Shown: in pieces, positions 1-13,200 of the stretch
Layout of the letters: each line of letters begins with the position of its first letter
How positions within the stretch are numbered: the stretch's first letter is position 1
Source: Colocasia esculenta
Lineage: Eukaryota > Streptophyta > Magnoliopsida > Alismatales > Araceae
Direction of reading: 5' to 3'
Length of the DNA stretch: 64,000 nucleotides
Assembly: GCA_014218235.1 (NCBI GenBank)
Contig: CM024753.1
Location: forward strand, 188,766,348 to 188,830,347
Notes under the pieces: model-generated
Seen by the model: the letters and a program-made list of their open reading frames with translations, nothing else
Told to the model about the DNA's origin: nothing
Database searches by the model: none
Program-made: the position numbers and the translations under genes

Positions 1-346
1 AAATTTTGAAGGCGTGGTTCTCCGCCTTCACCCCTTCTCTTCCTTATAAAAGGGGGCAGGGTGCGAAACTCGAAAAAGCCAAAATGGCATTTCCCCCGCT
101 CCAAGCGACCGCTTGGGCATATCGCAGGTGACCGTTCGAACGGGCTATGTGAGATCTCCAGCTCGAAGCGATACCCTTCTCATCATGAGATCTTCTCAGC
201 CTTTGAGGAAAATCTCCAAACGACGTCGCCCTACTGCCGTTCCCGTTACCGAGGATGGCTTCGCATTTAATGCTGAGAAGACATTCGAACAGCCTGACGC
301 CCTCGAGTGTCCTGGTTCCCGAGCCAGCTCAAGGGCGTGGGGGGCA
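1..346 (+). mobile_element. 3' internal tail of a Tat-like Ty3/gypsy element (partial)
   Basis: GC-rich stretch with no convincing coding frame, ending in a purine-rich run (AAGGGCGTGGGGGGCA) that abuts a TGTG LTR start, as a polypurine tract (PPT) should. A TATAAAAG box lies at about 45-52, so part of this could instead be an older LTR piece. The element's coding body would lie to the left of the window. Assignment depends on the adjacent LTR and is inferential. Confidence 0.35.
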
Positions 347-887
347 TGTGTGGTGGCTATTTCTAGCCTCCTGGGCCTGTAAAGCCCATCATAATACTTC
401 AGGGCGGATTGCCTTTCCATGGGCGCCGCGTGTCCTCTGGAGCAACCAGAGGGTCCTAAACTCGTCCTCTGCGCCCCAGCATTCACAGGATTCTGAGGGT
501 GATCTCCGGACACCCCTCAACTTGTTCGGTTCAGGTCCCAGCCTGCCGAATAGGTTCTGCCCGGAGTCTGCCATGGTTCCACTAGCATATACTGCGTCCA
601 GGCACCAGCCCCCGAACAACCGACATTGGCTACCGAACAACAGCCTTAGCCTTTCGGGCAGGCTACTTGTTCGGTATTTTCCGACAGGAAGATTCCGAGC
701 AGCCCCATCGCGTCCATGTGACGGTTACAACGGCTGCACGACTGGTTCCCCACGTTCCAGGGGGCATTAACCGCAGGGCCCCTCAACGGGCGCCTCAACG
801 AGTAACTCCCCGTCAAGGGCACTAACCGGCGCGCCCTTTCCGACGTTGTCTAGGGACGTTCCGTCCCTCTCCCTCAGCACTCCTTCC

Positions 888-895
888 TATAAAAG
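888..895 (+). promoter_or_regulatory. TATA box of the Tat-like LTR
   Basis: TATAAAAG preceded by a pyrimidine-rich stretch and followed by a CA-rich leader with CACACAACACACACG, the typical position of the R-region start in plant gypsy LTRs. Confidence 0.5.
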
Positions 896-1035
896 GCTCA
901 GGTAAGCCTCCATGCAGAGGTGGGTGATCTTACACACTGCCCTCACACAACACACACGAGAACCCCCGTTCCTTCAAGCTTCTCCAGTCTCGCACTGACT
1001 TAAGCATCAGAGGGTTCTCCCCGGTTCTTCAACCT

Positions 1036-1058
1036 CCCCCCCCCCTCCCCCCCCCCCT
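1036..1058 (+). repeat. Poly-C tract inside the LTR
   Basis: Near-continuous C run with one interrupting T, within the downstream part of the LTR. Prone to sequencing length error. Confidence 0.8.
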
Positions 1059-1163
1059 GATCTAGTTCTGGTTTTGCAGGCGTCTGTCCGCACCAGCAAT
1101 CGTCTTCCCTCTTCCAAGTGGAGGCCCGTTTGGCTCCGGCCCAAGCAGGAAAACGCCCTCACA

Positions 1164-2470
1164 TGCATTATAAATATTTCTTTAATTTTATGTGGATTTT
1201 AACTTGAGATAGTTACACTTATTTAACAGAACGGTATATTATTTATTTCATGGTTCATTGTAGTAAATTGAACTGGTCTGGTACAAGCCAGTGCCCTCGA
1301 CCTAACAGATTGCACTGGTCTAGAATGGCTCGATACGGTTTGGTACAGTACTGAACCGGGTCCATTTTAAAAGTCCTCTTTAAAACCTCCTTTCTTGTTT
1401 CCCCAGCCCCACTCCCCCAACCCGAGAGCCCACTTCACCCGGCGCAGAAGCTCCCCTCTCTTCTTCCCCTCTTCAATTTTGCATTGTTTTAGTTGTTGGT
1501 ACGCCATTTGGAGCTCTTACAAAGGTCTCATTGTCCTAAAGGTTTTCCAAGGTATACCTCTAAGCATGGTTGGTGGTGTTGTTGCCTATCATAGCACGGT
1601 CAAGTCAGACCACGGTCGATACTATACGAGTTATTATAATATCATAATATTATATTAATTAGTTAATATTTATTTTATATTTTTTCTATTTATGATTATT
1701 TTTTAATTAGACTGTTCGGATTGAAATATATTAATGCGGCACACTTCAATCCAACTCATGTCAATTGAAACCAGTACAATCAATCTACTTGGCACGACCA
1801 ACCTTCCATCTAACCTTAGATTTAGGTTTTTTTTTAGTTTTTTTTTCGTGAATTTAAAGTAAGATCTTAATGATAAATCTCATTGCAAGTAGTTAGAAAC
1901 TAATTGCAATAAATTTTACCATATATCTATGGCATTTTATGTTAGATTTAGGTTTGATTTTGAATAGATTTGAATTTAGTAAATTAATTGTATTTTTATT
2001 AATGATAAATTTATTCTGTTGATGTAGAAACATTATAGAAATATGGATCTACCATTTTCGTCAATGAGATTATATCATTGTTAATTTCAAATTTTAAAGG
2101 ATAAAACATTATATTATAGTATTTAAATATGAATCTTTGTCTTAAATGTCAAAACTAGGTATGTAATGATACAGAAATAAGGGAGAAATATTAATGTATC
2201 ACTTCCATCAATCATGAATGTTCATTTTCAAATTCAATGATTAGAATTTTTGTGATGTTATAATTTATGTGAATTAATTTTAATATTGTGATGTGATAGT
2301 TAGCTATTTGATGGATTGATACAGACTTAAATGATGTAGTACGCAATACTTAATGCTTGCGAATTATTTTAACAATATACATGTTTATATGAACTTACTT
2401 ACATTGTAATTGTATTTGAATCATGTCGATGATGTTGACTACTGTGATGTTATTTGAATGGTTTAATATT
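1164..2470. other. AT-rich spacer, nothing recognised
   Basis: About 1.3 kb of AT-rich DNA. Open frames here are short and show no recognisable protein family. A GC-balanced patch near 1240-1370 contains short repeated strings around ACTGGTCTGG/ACTGGTCTAG but no clear terminal repeats. It may be the eroded 5' part of the hAT relic that follows. Confidence 0.6.
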
Positions 2471-2474
2471 CCAG

Positions 2475-3467
2475 ATGCCTCCTTATGGAGCTTACCTAGA
2501 TGGCATTGAATGGAAACATCAAAGGATGTTGGAGGGTAAAAGACATTGAATCTGGTGCAATTATTACACCATGCAATTTCATGGGGAGATGTCTCCCTGC
2601 TAAAGAAGCATTTAGCACGAGAAAGGGGTGGGTGCAAGGTACAATGAAGTGGTCAAATGTCCAAGAGTATCGTATGAGGTGAAAGTTGGGATGGTGCAAC
2701 ACTTGAGACAAGTCAGGGCACAGAAGAGGATGCAGAGCAAGGGTAACACCATAGATGACCAAGAAGGATCTAAAGATCAACAAGACTTTCTCTCTCAAGA
2801 CCCCAATATTCATGTCACAGTACGAGTTCCATATGAGAATAATTTTCAATAGGCTCTACACTAGAGACAAGGCATGAGCGAGGGGATATTTAGAAGCACC
2901 TCTCGATGATGAAGTAGGCACATTGGGCGGTGCTTTAGGATCACGAGACCTTCACTATTATTTTACTAATCCTCCTCACAGATCATCCTCCTCTCAGTCA
3001 TAGCAGAAGAGGAACACAATACTAGATGTGCAGGAGATTGACCACTATGCCTTCTTGAGAGAGGATAATAAGCAAACTAGAATTGAAGACTTTTTACAAA
3101 GTAAAGGGCTAACATGATAGCTAGGAAGTGTTGTTGTAAAGTTTTGGCACCATGCCGGAATGACATTCAATGTTGCAAATAGCCTATATCACAAGATCAA
3201 GATCCAGGAGGTGCATAATCTTGAAAAGCATATAAAGCCTTCTACTGTAAAGGAATTTGCTAGTGTATACCTAAATGCAAAGGTGGGGGAATTGAAAAGG
3301 TACATTTACTCCTTCAAGAAAAAATGGCAAAAATATGGACTTACACTTATGTGTGATGGATGGTCAGGCACAACGAAAAGTGTCATCATTAACTTTCTTG
3401 TTTACTACGACCGTCAAGTCTTTTACCATAAGTCTATATATAACATCTCAGGGTTTTCTTGTCCATT
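2475..3467 (+). pseudogene. hAT-superfamily transposase relic (BED finger plus DUF659-like)
   Basis: Remains of a plant hAT transposase. Around 2495-2740 broken frames keep pieces of the BED zinc-finger region (WKH near the start, then KCPRVSYEVKVGMVQHLRQV, the usual segment after the finger). At 3160-3460 a longer frame carries FNVANSLYHKI, then WQKYGLTLMCDGWSG and IINFLVYY, matching the W-x3-G-CTLM-DGW-x-NFLV core of DUF659. Frames are broken by many stops and indels. The C-terminal hAT dimerisation region is not found; the CACTA element begins immediately after. hAT terminal repeats were not identified. The family call is fairly firm; the boundaries are approximate. Confidence 0.65.
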
Positions 3468-3470
3468 TCT

Positions 3471-3488
3471 CACCACAAGAAAAAACGG
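3471..3488 (+). repeat. CACTA left terminal inverted repeat
   Basis: CACCACAAGAAAAAACGG. Its fourth base departs from canonical CACTA while the right-end copy keeps it, which would be expected to weaken mobility. Confidence 0.85.
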
Positions 3489-3960
3489 AAATAGCGACCG
3501 ACAAATTCGGTCACTATTCAGTCACAATTCGATCACTAACACAAATAGTGACCGAATTACGATCGATTAGTGACCGAATCTGTCGGTGAAGAATTTTTTG
3601 CCACAATATTGTGACAAAAAATTTTCGATCGCTTATCAGTCTCTTGATCAGAGACCGTAGCAATTCAGTCTCTATTCAGTCTTTAAATCAATATAGCAAC
3701 TGAAATATTTCGGTCACTATTTCAGTCACATAATTGTGACCGAAATAGTGACTAAAATATTTCGGTCGCTATTGGCGACCGATCATTTCGGTCACTATTT
3801 CGGTCACAGGATAGTAACCGAATAGTGACTGAAATCTGTCTGTTGCTATACTCTGAAGTAGCGACCGATACATTCAGTCACAAATTCGATCACAAAAAGT
3901 GACTGGAGTAGTGGCCAATATAATCAGTCACTGCTCAGTCTCTAACTTTTTAATTATTTT
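3489..3960. repeat. CACTA left subterminal repeat array
   Basis: Many direct and inverted copies of ~10-15 bp motifs around CGGTCACTATT, TCGGTCAC and GTGACCGAA, spaced irregularly and able to pair as hairpins. In En/Spm-type elements such arrays bind the element's transposase; that role is inferred from the family. Confidence 0.75.
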
Positions 3961-4270
3961 TTAAAGTAAATATTTTTAAAAAAATAACTTGTATATATAT
4001 AATAAAAATAAAAACTATCCACTACATAAAATGTCAACAATAATATAAAATGTCCATAAAATTTCCACAATAATAATATATAAAATGTCCACAACAATAC
4101 ATAAATTGCCCATAACAATGAAAAAAAATCATGGATCCTCTACATCCTCCTCGTCCTCCTCTCATTTGACGCCACTTGATGAAGGAACCTACAATAGATA
4201 TATAGGAATAATAAATTAAAATTAAATACTATAAGAAATAAATTATTTAAAATTTAATTTTTTATTTCAC
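3961..4270. other. AT-rich CACTA interior, no gene seen
   Basis: Low-complexity AT-rich sequence with a short repeated phrase AAAATGTCCA at 4029-4090. No coding evidence. Confidence 0.5.
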
Positions 4271-5092
4271 TCACTTTTAAACTAAACTAATTTGATGAAT
4301 ATAAATTTAAACTCCAAAATAAAACAGGGAGTCCGATTTGAGCTCCGTCAATTTCCATGAGTCACACTCATCGCCCTGGCCATGGTGGAACAAACTAGAG
4401 GTCAATCAGATTAGTATTTCTAATTTTGGACCCTCAAGCCTAAGTTTTTATTTTAAAACTAAACTAACTTGCTTAATGTGAATTTAAGTGTCGAGCTCAA
4501 ACTGAGAGTCCGATTTGAACTCCGTCAGTTTTCACGAGTCACACTCATCGCCCCAGCCATATTGGAACAAACTGTAAGTCAATCGGATTAGTATTTTTAA
4601 TTTTGGACCCCCAAACCTAAATTTTTTATTTGTTTAAACTAAACTAACTTGCTTACTGTGAATTTGAGCGCCAAGCTCAAACCGGGAGTCCGATTTGAAC
4701 TCTGTCAGTTTCCACAAGTCACACTCATCACCCCGGCCATGCTGGAACAAACCGGAGGCCAATCGGATTAGTATTTCTAATTTTAGACCCCCAAATCTAA
4801 GTTCATCATTTTTAAACTAAATTAACTTGGTTAATGTGAATTTAAGCGGCGAGATCAAACTAGGAGTCTGATTTAAACTCCATCAGCTTCCACAAGTCAC
4901 ACTGATCTCCCTGGCCATGCTGGAGCAAATCGGAGGCTGATCGGATTAGTATTTCTAATTTTGGACCCTCAATCCTAAGTTTTTTATTTTTCAACTAAAC
5001 TAACTTGCTTAATGTAAGTTCAAGGGCCGAGCTCAAACTGGGAGTCCGATTTGAACTCTGTCAGTTTTCATGAGTCACACTCATCGCCACTA
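4271..5092 (+). repeat. ~178-bp tandem repeat, about 4.6 copies
   Basis: The landmark GTCCGATTTGA recurs at 4331, 4508, 4688, 4866 (as GTCTGATTTAA) and 5044, giving periods of 177, 180, 178 and 178 bp. Each unit also contains a GAGTCACACTCATC phrase, a GGATTAGTATTTCTAATTTT phrase and a TAAACTAAACTAACTTG phrase. Copies differ by scattered substitutions. It lies wholly inside the CACTA element. Confidence 0.9.
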
Positions 5093-6166
<1,074 letters not shown>

Positions 6167-6195
6167 GAAAAAACAGCAGGGGAGGGGGAATCACA

Positions 6196-6322
6196 GAAAT
6201 AGCAACTGAATAATTTGGTCGCTATTTAGTCTCAAAGACCGCAAACATTTGTGACCAAACTATGATCGGTCACAATTCCGTCTCCAATCTGTGACCAAAT
6301 TGTGACCGAAAACGTTCGGTCG
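6196..6322. repeat. CACTA right subterminal array, part 1
   Basis: Copies of the same TCGGTCAC/GTGACCGAA motifs as at the left end, interrupted at 6322/6323 by the Sirevirus. The last five bases (GGTCG) are its target-site duplication. Confidence 0.75.
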
Positions 6323-8414
6323 TGTTGATAAGTTTATCCCCATGTAATTTAGATAAATTATATATCTATTTTGGTGATTAACAAAACTAAGATAAAGGTT
6401 AATCTAACAAGTTTTCCATGAGATTTGAGCACAGGAAATGAATCTCGGAAAATCAAGAAAAACTAGTAAGTATCTTCATCCTGTAATACTTAAAGTTCAG
6501 TGCATATAAATTTTATAAGTACACATCGATTTCTCTAAATGTTATAACGATTTCATTGCAAGTCATAACGATTTCTACTCATATCGATTTCATGATTTCA
6601 TAACAATTTCCTTACCCTTATCGAGTTCATTTTTGTAACGATTCGCTAAGTGATCGTATCTATTTTGATCTCAGAACGATTCGCTAAGTGATCGCATCGA
6701 TTTGGATCTCAGAATGATTCACTAAGTGATCGTATCGATTTCGATCTCAGAACGATTCGCTAAGTGATCGCATCGATTTTGATCTCAGAACGATTTGCTA
6801 AGTATCTACATCGATTTGATTCTCACAATGATTTGATAAGTGAGAATAACAATTTTCTCTCACATCGATTTTGTTTCACATCGATTTGATAAGTGAGAAC
6901 AACAATTTGCTCTAACAATGATTTTGTTTCACATCGATTTAATAAGTGAGAACAACGATTTGTCTTTCATAACGATTTGATAAGTTCCACATCGATTTGG
7001 TATTTACATCGATTCGACAAGTTACAACAACGAATTGGTCATTATAACAACTCGATAAGTTACACAATGATTTGCTTGGTGTAACGATTCGATAAGTCAC
7101 AACAACGACTTGGTCTTTGTAACGATTCGATAAAGTAGAACAACGATTTGATCACTCATCGACTCGATAAGTGAGACAAAGATTTGGTTATAATGATTTG
7201 CTTTTAATGATTCCTTCTCAAATGATTCACTCATACAACGATTTCATAAGTGATTCTCACAACAATTTCATGAAATATAACGACTTGATATTCAAATATC
7301 TTGACAAGTCATCCCGTGTATTTCTCTTTCATCCATGCATTAAATATAACCATACATTTCTCTGCACGATGTATGTCCAGATATCTTCTATTCTTATGCT
7401 TTTACATGTAATATCTTTTTGGAAAGACAGAATGGAATTTCTATTTTGATGTATTCTCACTCTAACATTGACTGACAACAAGAGACAACTTAGCTATCTA
7501 TGTTTTAGCATTTAATGTGTGCAGGTCTCTGACAACATGACTATATACAACGTTGGATAAAGTAGAAGAGGGAGGATATCAAGAAGGATTTTCTTCTTAC
7601 GTGCATAGAACGTAAAGGACCGTTGACTGCAAAGAAGAACCATGCAGTCTAACGTTCTCTGAACATAGAGACAACGGATACTTCAACGACTACTTTTCAA
7701 AAGAAGATATATATTAAAGACTGATGCTCCAGAAGAAAAAAGTCTAAATAGAGATCGATAGAGAATACTCTACAATTCTTGAAGCCTTCAATTTTAGTTT
7801 TCGGCGAGCATCTGAAGAGCGAAGCCTCACTCACCGTTGTTCAAGCTCTTAGCTCTCTATGTTTAGTGTAGAACCTTGAGAGAGCTTTCGTGTACTGAGA
7901 GTGTTCTTTGTTGTAGATCTTTTCCTCTCAGTCTTCGCTTTGGATCAAGTATTGTGCTATTAGCTTGGTCTAGGGGCGTATCATCCCTTGAACACATTTT
8001 TGTGTTTATTCCCTTCGTGTTGAAGGAAGACCTGGGGATTCCTAGGTGGTAGTTTTTCCCTTTGTGTTGAAGCAAGACCTAGAGGGTTCCAGGGTGGTAT
8101 ATTCCTCTTCGGGTTGTGAAGAGAAGACCAGCTGCAGCTGGGTGTGTAAGTGTCCTTGAGGGGGACTGTACCCTTGGGTAGTGAATCCTGAGTTGTTACT
8201 CAGGGACTGGACGTAGGATTCCTGTGGAGAGGACGTCCGAACCAGGATAAAATCTTGTGTAGTGTGATTGCTTGCTTTGTGTTTGTTATTTTCTTTTCAC
8301 TAACACTAACAATCGTCGAAGTGTCTATTGTGTGAACGTTTTTTGTGGACAGGTTTAGATAATCAATTTTTAGAATCCCTTTCACCCCCCTCTGGGCTTG
8401 CTAGTTGGGCAACA
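6323..8414 (+). repeat. Sirevirus 5' LTR (2,092 bp)
   Basis: Starts TGTTGATAAGTTTATCC and ends CTAGTTGGGCAACA. Longer than the 3' copy because it has more tandem units in the front third and keeps a ~350-bp stretch (about 7030-7380) missing from the 3' LTR. A possible TATA element (GATATATATTAAAG) is at about 7706-7719, conserved in the other LTR. Confidence 0.92.
6520..7200 (+). repeat. Short tandem repeats in the Sirevirus 5' LTR
   Basis: Units of about 48 bp built from AACGATTCGCTAAGTGATCG and ATCGATTTNGATCTCAG recur from about 6637, followed by shorter units around ACGATTTGATAAGTGAGAAC. The 3' LTR (about 20880-21300) has fewer units, so copy number has changed since insertion. Confidence 0.8.
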
Positions 8415-8416
8415 AG

Positions 8417-8428
8417 TGGTATCAGAGC
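8417..8428 (+). promoter_or_regulatory. Sirevirus primer-binding site
   Basis: TGGTATCAGAGC, complementary to the 3' end of plant initiator tRNA-Met, two bases after the LTR. Confidence 0.9.
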
Positions 8429-8479
8429 TAGTCTCTTCGACAAAGAAGAAGATCCAATGATCTGAAGAGAAAAGATCAA

Positions 8480-10260
8480 ATGGTAGCTCAAGGTCACTTC
8501 GAAGTTCAGTTAGTAAACAGGCCATTGTTGTTCGATGGTAAAGACTACACATATTGAAAAACAAGGATGGAGTTCTTTCTACAAGGACTTGACTATCAGA
8601 TCTGGTTGATTGTTGAAGAAGGAGATCTTCTAGTCACGAATGAAAAAAATAAATGGACGAAAGATGACAAGAAGAAGATTTCCTTAAACTGCAAGGCCAA
8701 AAGCATCCTATGTTGTGCTCTTAGCAAGAAAGAGTTCAACCGCATATCAGCCTGCAAATCCGCTATGGAAATGTGGGAAAAGTTAAGGATCACTTATGAA
8801 GGTACTGAAAAGGTAAAAGAAACCAGAATAGATATTCTGGTAACACAGTATGAGAGATTTCAGATGCAGCCCAGTGAAACAATTACACAGATGTATAGTA
8901 GGTTCATCGATATCACAAATGGATTGGCTGGTCTTGGTAAGACGTATCAAATGGGAGATATGGTAAGGAAAATCCTAAGGTCCCTACCAGCCTCGTGGAC
9001 CCCAAAAGTAACAGCAATAGAAGAGGCTAATGACTTGAAGATAATGTCATTAGAGAAACTCATTGGGTCCCTTATGGCCCATGAGATAAACATGGAGAGG
9101 TTGGGAGAATCGTCTAGTAGAAAGAAACATACCAACGCTCTCAAAGCAGAAGAAGACACATCAGAAGAAGGCTCATATAGCCAGGAGAGCATGAACAACA
9201 TCGAAGATGAAGAAGCACTGCTATCCAGAAGGTTACAACGCATACTAGCCAAGAAAAAGAAATATCAGTCTGGAAGAAGGTACTTTAAGAAGGGAAAAGA
9301 CTTCAAAAAGTCTAAAGTTAAAGATGCAAAGAAGACTGAACCGATTTGCTATGAATGCAAGAAGCCCAGACATATCAAAGCTGAATGTCCGAAACTGTAG
9401 AAAAATGAGTTTAGAAAGAAAGACAGCTCCAGAAGACCCAGAAGATACAAGAAGAAAGCCATGGCAGCAGCCTGGGACAACAGCAGCGACTCTGACAGTG
9501 AGTCGAGTTTGAGTGGAGGAGAAGAAGAAGAGGCCAACCTGGCATTCATGGCTAACGTCGATGAAAAGGTAACATCTGACTCGTCCTTTTCTTCATGTAA
9601 CGAATTTGATTCTGATAATTTAGAATAAGCTTTTAATGAATTATACTGCAAATATAAAGAGGTATGCAAATCACTAAAAGTCAGTAAGAAAAATACTGCA
9701 TGTTTAGAAAATACTAATTCAGTTCTAAAATCTGAAAACGAACAACTAGAAAAACAAATCACAGAGCTAAAAAGAAGAAACGAATTGTTGTGTGAGGACC
9801 TGAAAAATAAAAATGAACAATTAGCAAGCTTGGAAAACCAAGAAACAGTGAACAAATTAAAACAGGAAGTTAACACATTAACAATAGAAAATGAAAACTT
9901 ATCTAGCACACTAGAGAAATTTACAAATGGCAAAACAACCTTAATACTAAAAGGAGCTAGAAGATCTGGTAGAAAGAAACATGGATTAGGCTATACTCCT
10001 CCCGATACTGAAGATACAACAATATACCCTAAAATATATCCAACACCTAAGTTTATACCCGAACAAGATATTGCATACAAGTTAAACTTTAAATATATTC
10101 CAAATGAGAAAGTAAGTAAAATATCTTGCTGTAGCCATTGCAACAAGTTAGGTCACATTAAAATGACATGTCCAACTAAACATAAAATATGGATAATTAA
10201 AAGGAAAATTGATGATACTAACCAACCAGGACCCAAAAGAACTTAGGTACCTAAAGCTTA
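8480..10260 (+). pseudogene. gag: Sirevirus gag (degenerate)
   Basis: Encodes the capsid/nucleocapsid protein. From the ATG at 8480 the frame runs through an in-frame TGA (8555-8557, where copia Gags have Trp), the UBN2-type capsid region (about 8567-9200) and a zinc knuckle CYECKKPRHIKAEC at about 9346-9387, in which the usual Gly before His is Arg. A TAG at 9398 and a TAA at 9626 interrupt it. The same frame continues through a long Lys/Glu/Asn coiled coil (about 9640-9930) and a second CCHC knuckle, CSHCNKLGHIKMTC (about 10128-10169). This extended Gag with a coiled coil is Sirevirus-like. A TAG at 10244 and a frame change near 10265 separate it from pol. Not expressible as a full-length protein. 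Confidence 0.85.
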
Positions 10261-13200
10261 GTGTTTTCATTACAGGTAAACCTTCGAGCATCTAAATGGT
10301 ACTTGGATAGCGGATGCTCAAGGCACATGTCAGGGAATAGAAAGCTATTTTCCCATTTTGAAGCTGAAGAAGGAACAGTCACTTATGGAGACAATGGAAA
10401 AGGGACTATGATAGGTAGCAGATCAGTAGGGAGTAAAGGCAAAACCATTATCGAAGATGTTCTATGCATCAAAGGATTGAAGTATAACCTTATCAGTATC
10501 ATCCAACTGTGTGATAAAGGACATCAAATCAGATTTCAAGAATCAAGATGCAGTATTATGAAGGATGGTGCAGTCATTCTTGAAGCTAATAGAGAAAAGA
10601 ACATGTATGTACTTTATCTAGAAGAACTAAAGGATCAGGACATATGTCTGGCAGCAAATAAAAAACAATCAACAGAACTCTGGCACCGAAGACTGGGCCA
10701 CTGCAGCTTGGATGGCATGAGAAAGTTGATCAAGAGAAGCTTGGTGGAAGGTCTACCCAAGGTAAGTGCAAAAATGAATGGTGTCTGTGGGCCGTGTGCA
10801 AAAGGAAAGCACACCAAGTCATCCTTCAAGTCAAAGACTATGGTAACTACCTCTAAACCCTTAGAACTTCTACATATGGATCTATTTGGGCCAATAAGAA
10901 CCACAAGTCTCAGAGGGAAGAACTTTGGATTTGTTGACTACTCCAGGTTTACATGGGTATCCTTCTTGGAGCATAAGGATGATACATTCGACAGCTTTAT
11001 CAGCATCAGTAAGAAGGTGCAGAAAGAAAAGAAGCACAACATTATTGGTATTCGATCAGACCATGGAGGAGAATTTCAGAATGAGAAATTTGCCAAATTC
11101 TATGATGATCAAGGGATAGAGCATAACTTCTCAGCACCAAGGACACCACAACAAAATGGAGTTGCTGAGAGGAAGAATAGAACCCTATTGGATATGGCAA
11201 GGACAATGCTATTAGAATATGATTTGCCAAGATATTTTTGGGCCGAAGCCGTCAACACAACATGCTATATCATCAACAGAGTAATGATCAGGTCAATCTT
11301 AAAGAAGACTTCATATGAGCTATACAAGTAGAAGAAGCCGAAGATTAGCCATTTCAGGACATTTGGATGTCCATGCTTCATCCACAACAACGACAAAAGA
11401 GACCTTGGTAAGCTAGATGCAAAATCAGATGAAGATATATTCATGGGGTATGCTTCTAAACCCAAAGGATATAGAGTATTTAATAAGCGTAGTTTATTAA
11501 TTGAGTAGACAGTACATGTTATCTTTGATGAGACTAACTCTTCCTTGAGAGAGGAAGAAGATAGTGATGTTGATGATGTAGAAAAGTTGTCCAAGAAATT
11601 AAAGAACACATCCATCAAGGATAACGAAGATCCACCCTTGGAAGATCTACAACAAAAGGATACATCACACGATAATCTCCCAAAAGAATGGAGGTATAAG
11701 AAAGATCACCCGTTGGAAAACATCATTGGTGATCCATCGGTTGGGGTAAGAACCAGAGGTAACATAATTCCTTGTGACTACATAGCTTTTGTATCTCAAA
11801 TAGAGCCTAAGACAGTCAAAGAAGCACTCACTGATGAATCTTGGATATTAGCCATGCAAGATGAACTTAATCAGTTCAAGATAAACCATGTATGGCCACT
11901 TGTTCCGAGACTATCAGATCATCCTGTGATTGGCACCAAATGGGTGTTCAGGAACAAACTGGATGAAGCTGGTGTGATCACAAGAAACAAGGCTAGATTG
12001 GTAGCTCAAGACTATTCCAAGAGGAAGGTATAGATTTTGATGAAACCTATGCACCAGTAGCTAGACTTGAGGTAATTAGGATTTTACTTGCATATGCTTC
12101 TGCATTAAATTTACAACTCTTTCAAATAGATGTAAAATTTGCTTTTCTAAATGGTTTTATAAAGGAGGAAGTTTATGTAGAACAACCTCTCAGTTTTGAA
12201 GATATTGATTTTCCAAATCATGTATTTAAGTTGCATAAAGCTTTATATGGTTTGAAACAAGCACCAAGAGGATGGTATGAACGTTTAAGTGCATTTTTAT
12301 TGAACCATCATTTTATTAGAGGTCAAGTAGATAGTACATTATTTGTTAAGTCTAAAGTCAAACATGTATTGCTTGTACAAATTTATGTAGATGATATAAT
12401 ATTTGGTTCTGCTAACGAATCTCTTTGCAAGTATTTTGAAAAGCTTATGCAGGGAGAATTCGAAATGAGCATGATGGGGGAGCTAAACTACTTCCTCAGA
12501 TTGCAAATCAAGCAAAGAAAGGAAGGAACTCATATTTGTTAAGCCAAATACACCAAGGAACTTTTAAAGAAGTTTGTGTTTGAAAGCGCCAAGCCACTGT
12601 CAACACCGATGAGTACATCAACAAGATTAGACAGTGATAATGATGGTAAGAAGGTAGATCAAAAGGTCTACAGAGGTATGATAGGTTCATTACTCTATTT
12701 AACTGCCAGTAGACCCGACATACTATTTAGTGTATGCATGTGTTCTAGGTATCAGGCAGACCCTAGAGAGTCTCACTTAATAAGTGTCAAAAGAATTTTT
12801 AGATACCTGACTAGAACTCATGACTTAGGTCTATGGTATCCAAAATCATGCAAAATTAATTTAGTAGGATACTCTGGATGCAAAATAGATAGAAAAAGCA
12901 CCAGTGGTTGTTGTCAATTTCTTGCAGGATGTCTGATATCATGGTCCTCAAAGAAGCAAAATTTAGTAGCACTATCTACAGCTGAAGTTGAGTACGTGGC
13001 TGCTGGAAGCTGTTGTACACAACTCTTATGGATCAAACAACAGCTTGAGGATTTTGGACTAAATATCAAGACAATTCCCTTGTTGTGCAATTACACCAGT
13101 GCGATAAATCTCATCAAGAACCTAGTTCAGCATTCAAGGACAAAGCATATATAGGTTAGATATCACTTTATTCGTGATCATGTAACAAATGGTAATATAG

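Larger units (their letters stand above)
347..1163 (+). repeat. Tat-like gypsy LTR (3' LTR)
   Basis: An ~817-bp block begins TGTGTGG directly after a PPT-like run and ends ...CCCTCACA, giving TG...CA termini. It has a TATA box about 270 bp before its end, a CT-rich leader, the string CTGACTTAAGCATCAGAGGG and a C-rich tract. That arrangement (GACTT-GC-TC-GAGGG downstream of TATA) is characteristic of LTRs in the Tat lineage. No primer-binding site follows the right end, so this is a 3' LTR or a solo LTR. The exact right edge is uncertain by a few bases. Confidence 0.5.

Noticed and set aside
1395..1658. Open frame in the AT-rich spacer
   Set aside because: Short, no recognisable family, ends in low-complexity AT sequence.
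6520..7200. CRISPR-like direct repeats
   Set aside because: Units are head-to-tail tandem repeats without unique spacers, inside an LTR of a plant retrotransposon.
8417..8428. tRNA gene suggested by TGGTATCAGAGC
   Set aside because: Only the 12-base primer-binding site is present; no cloverleaf or A/B boxes follow here or at the other four sites.
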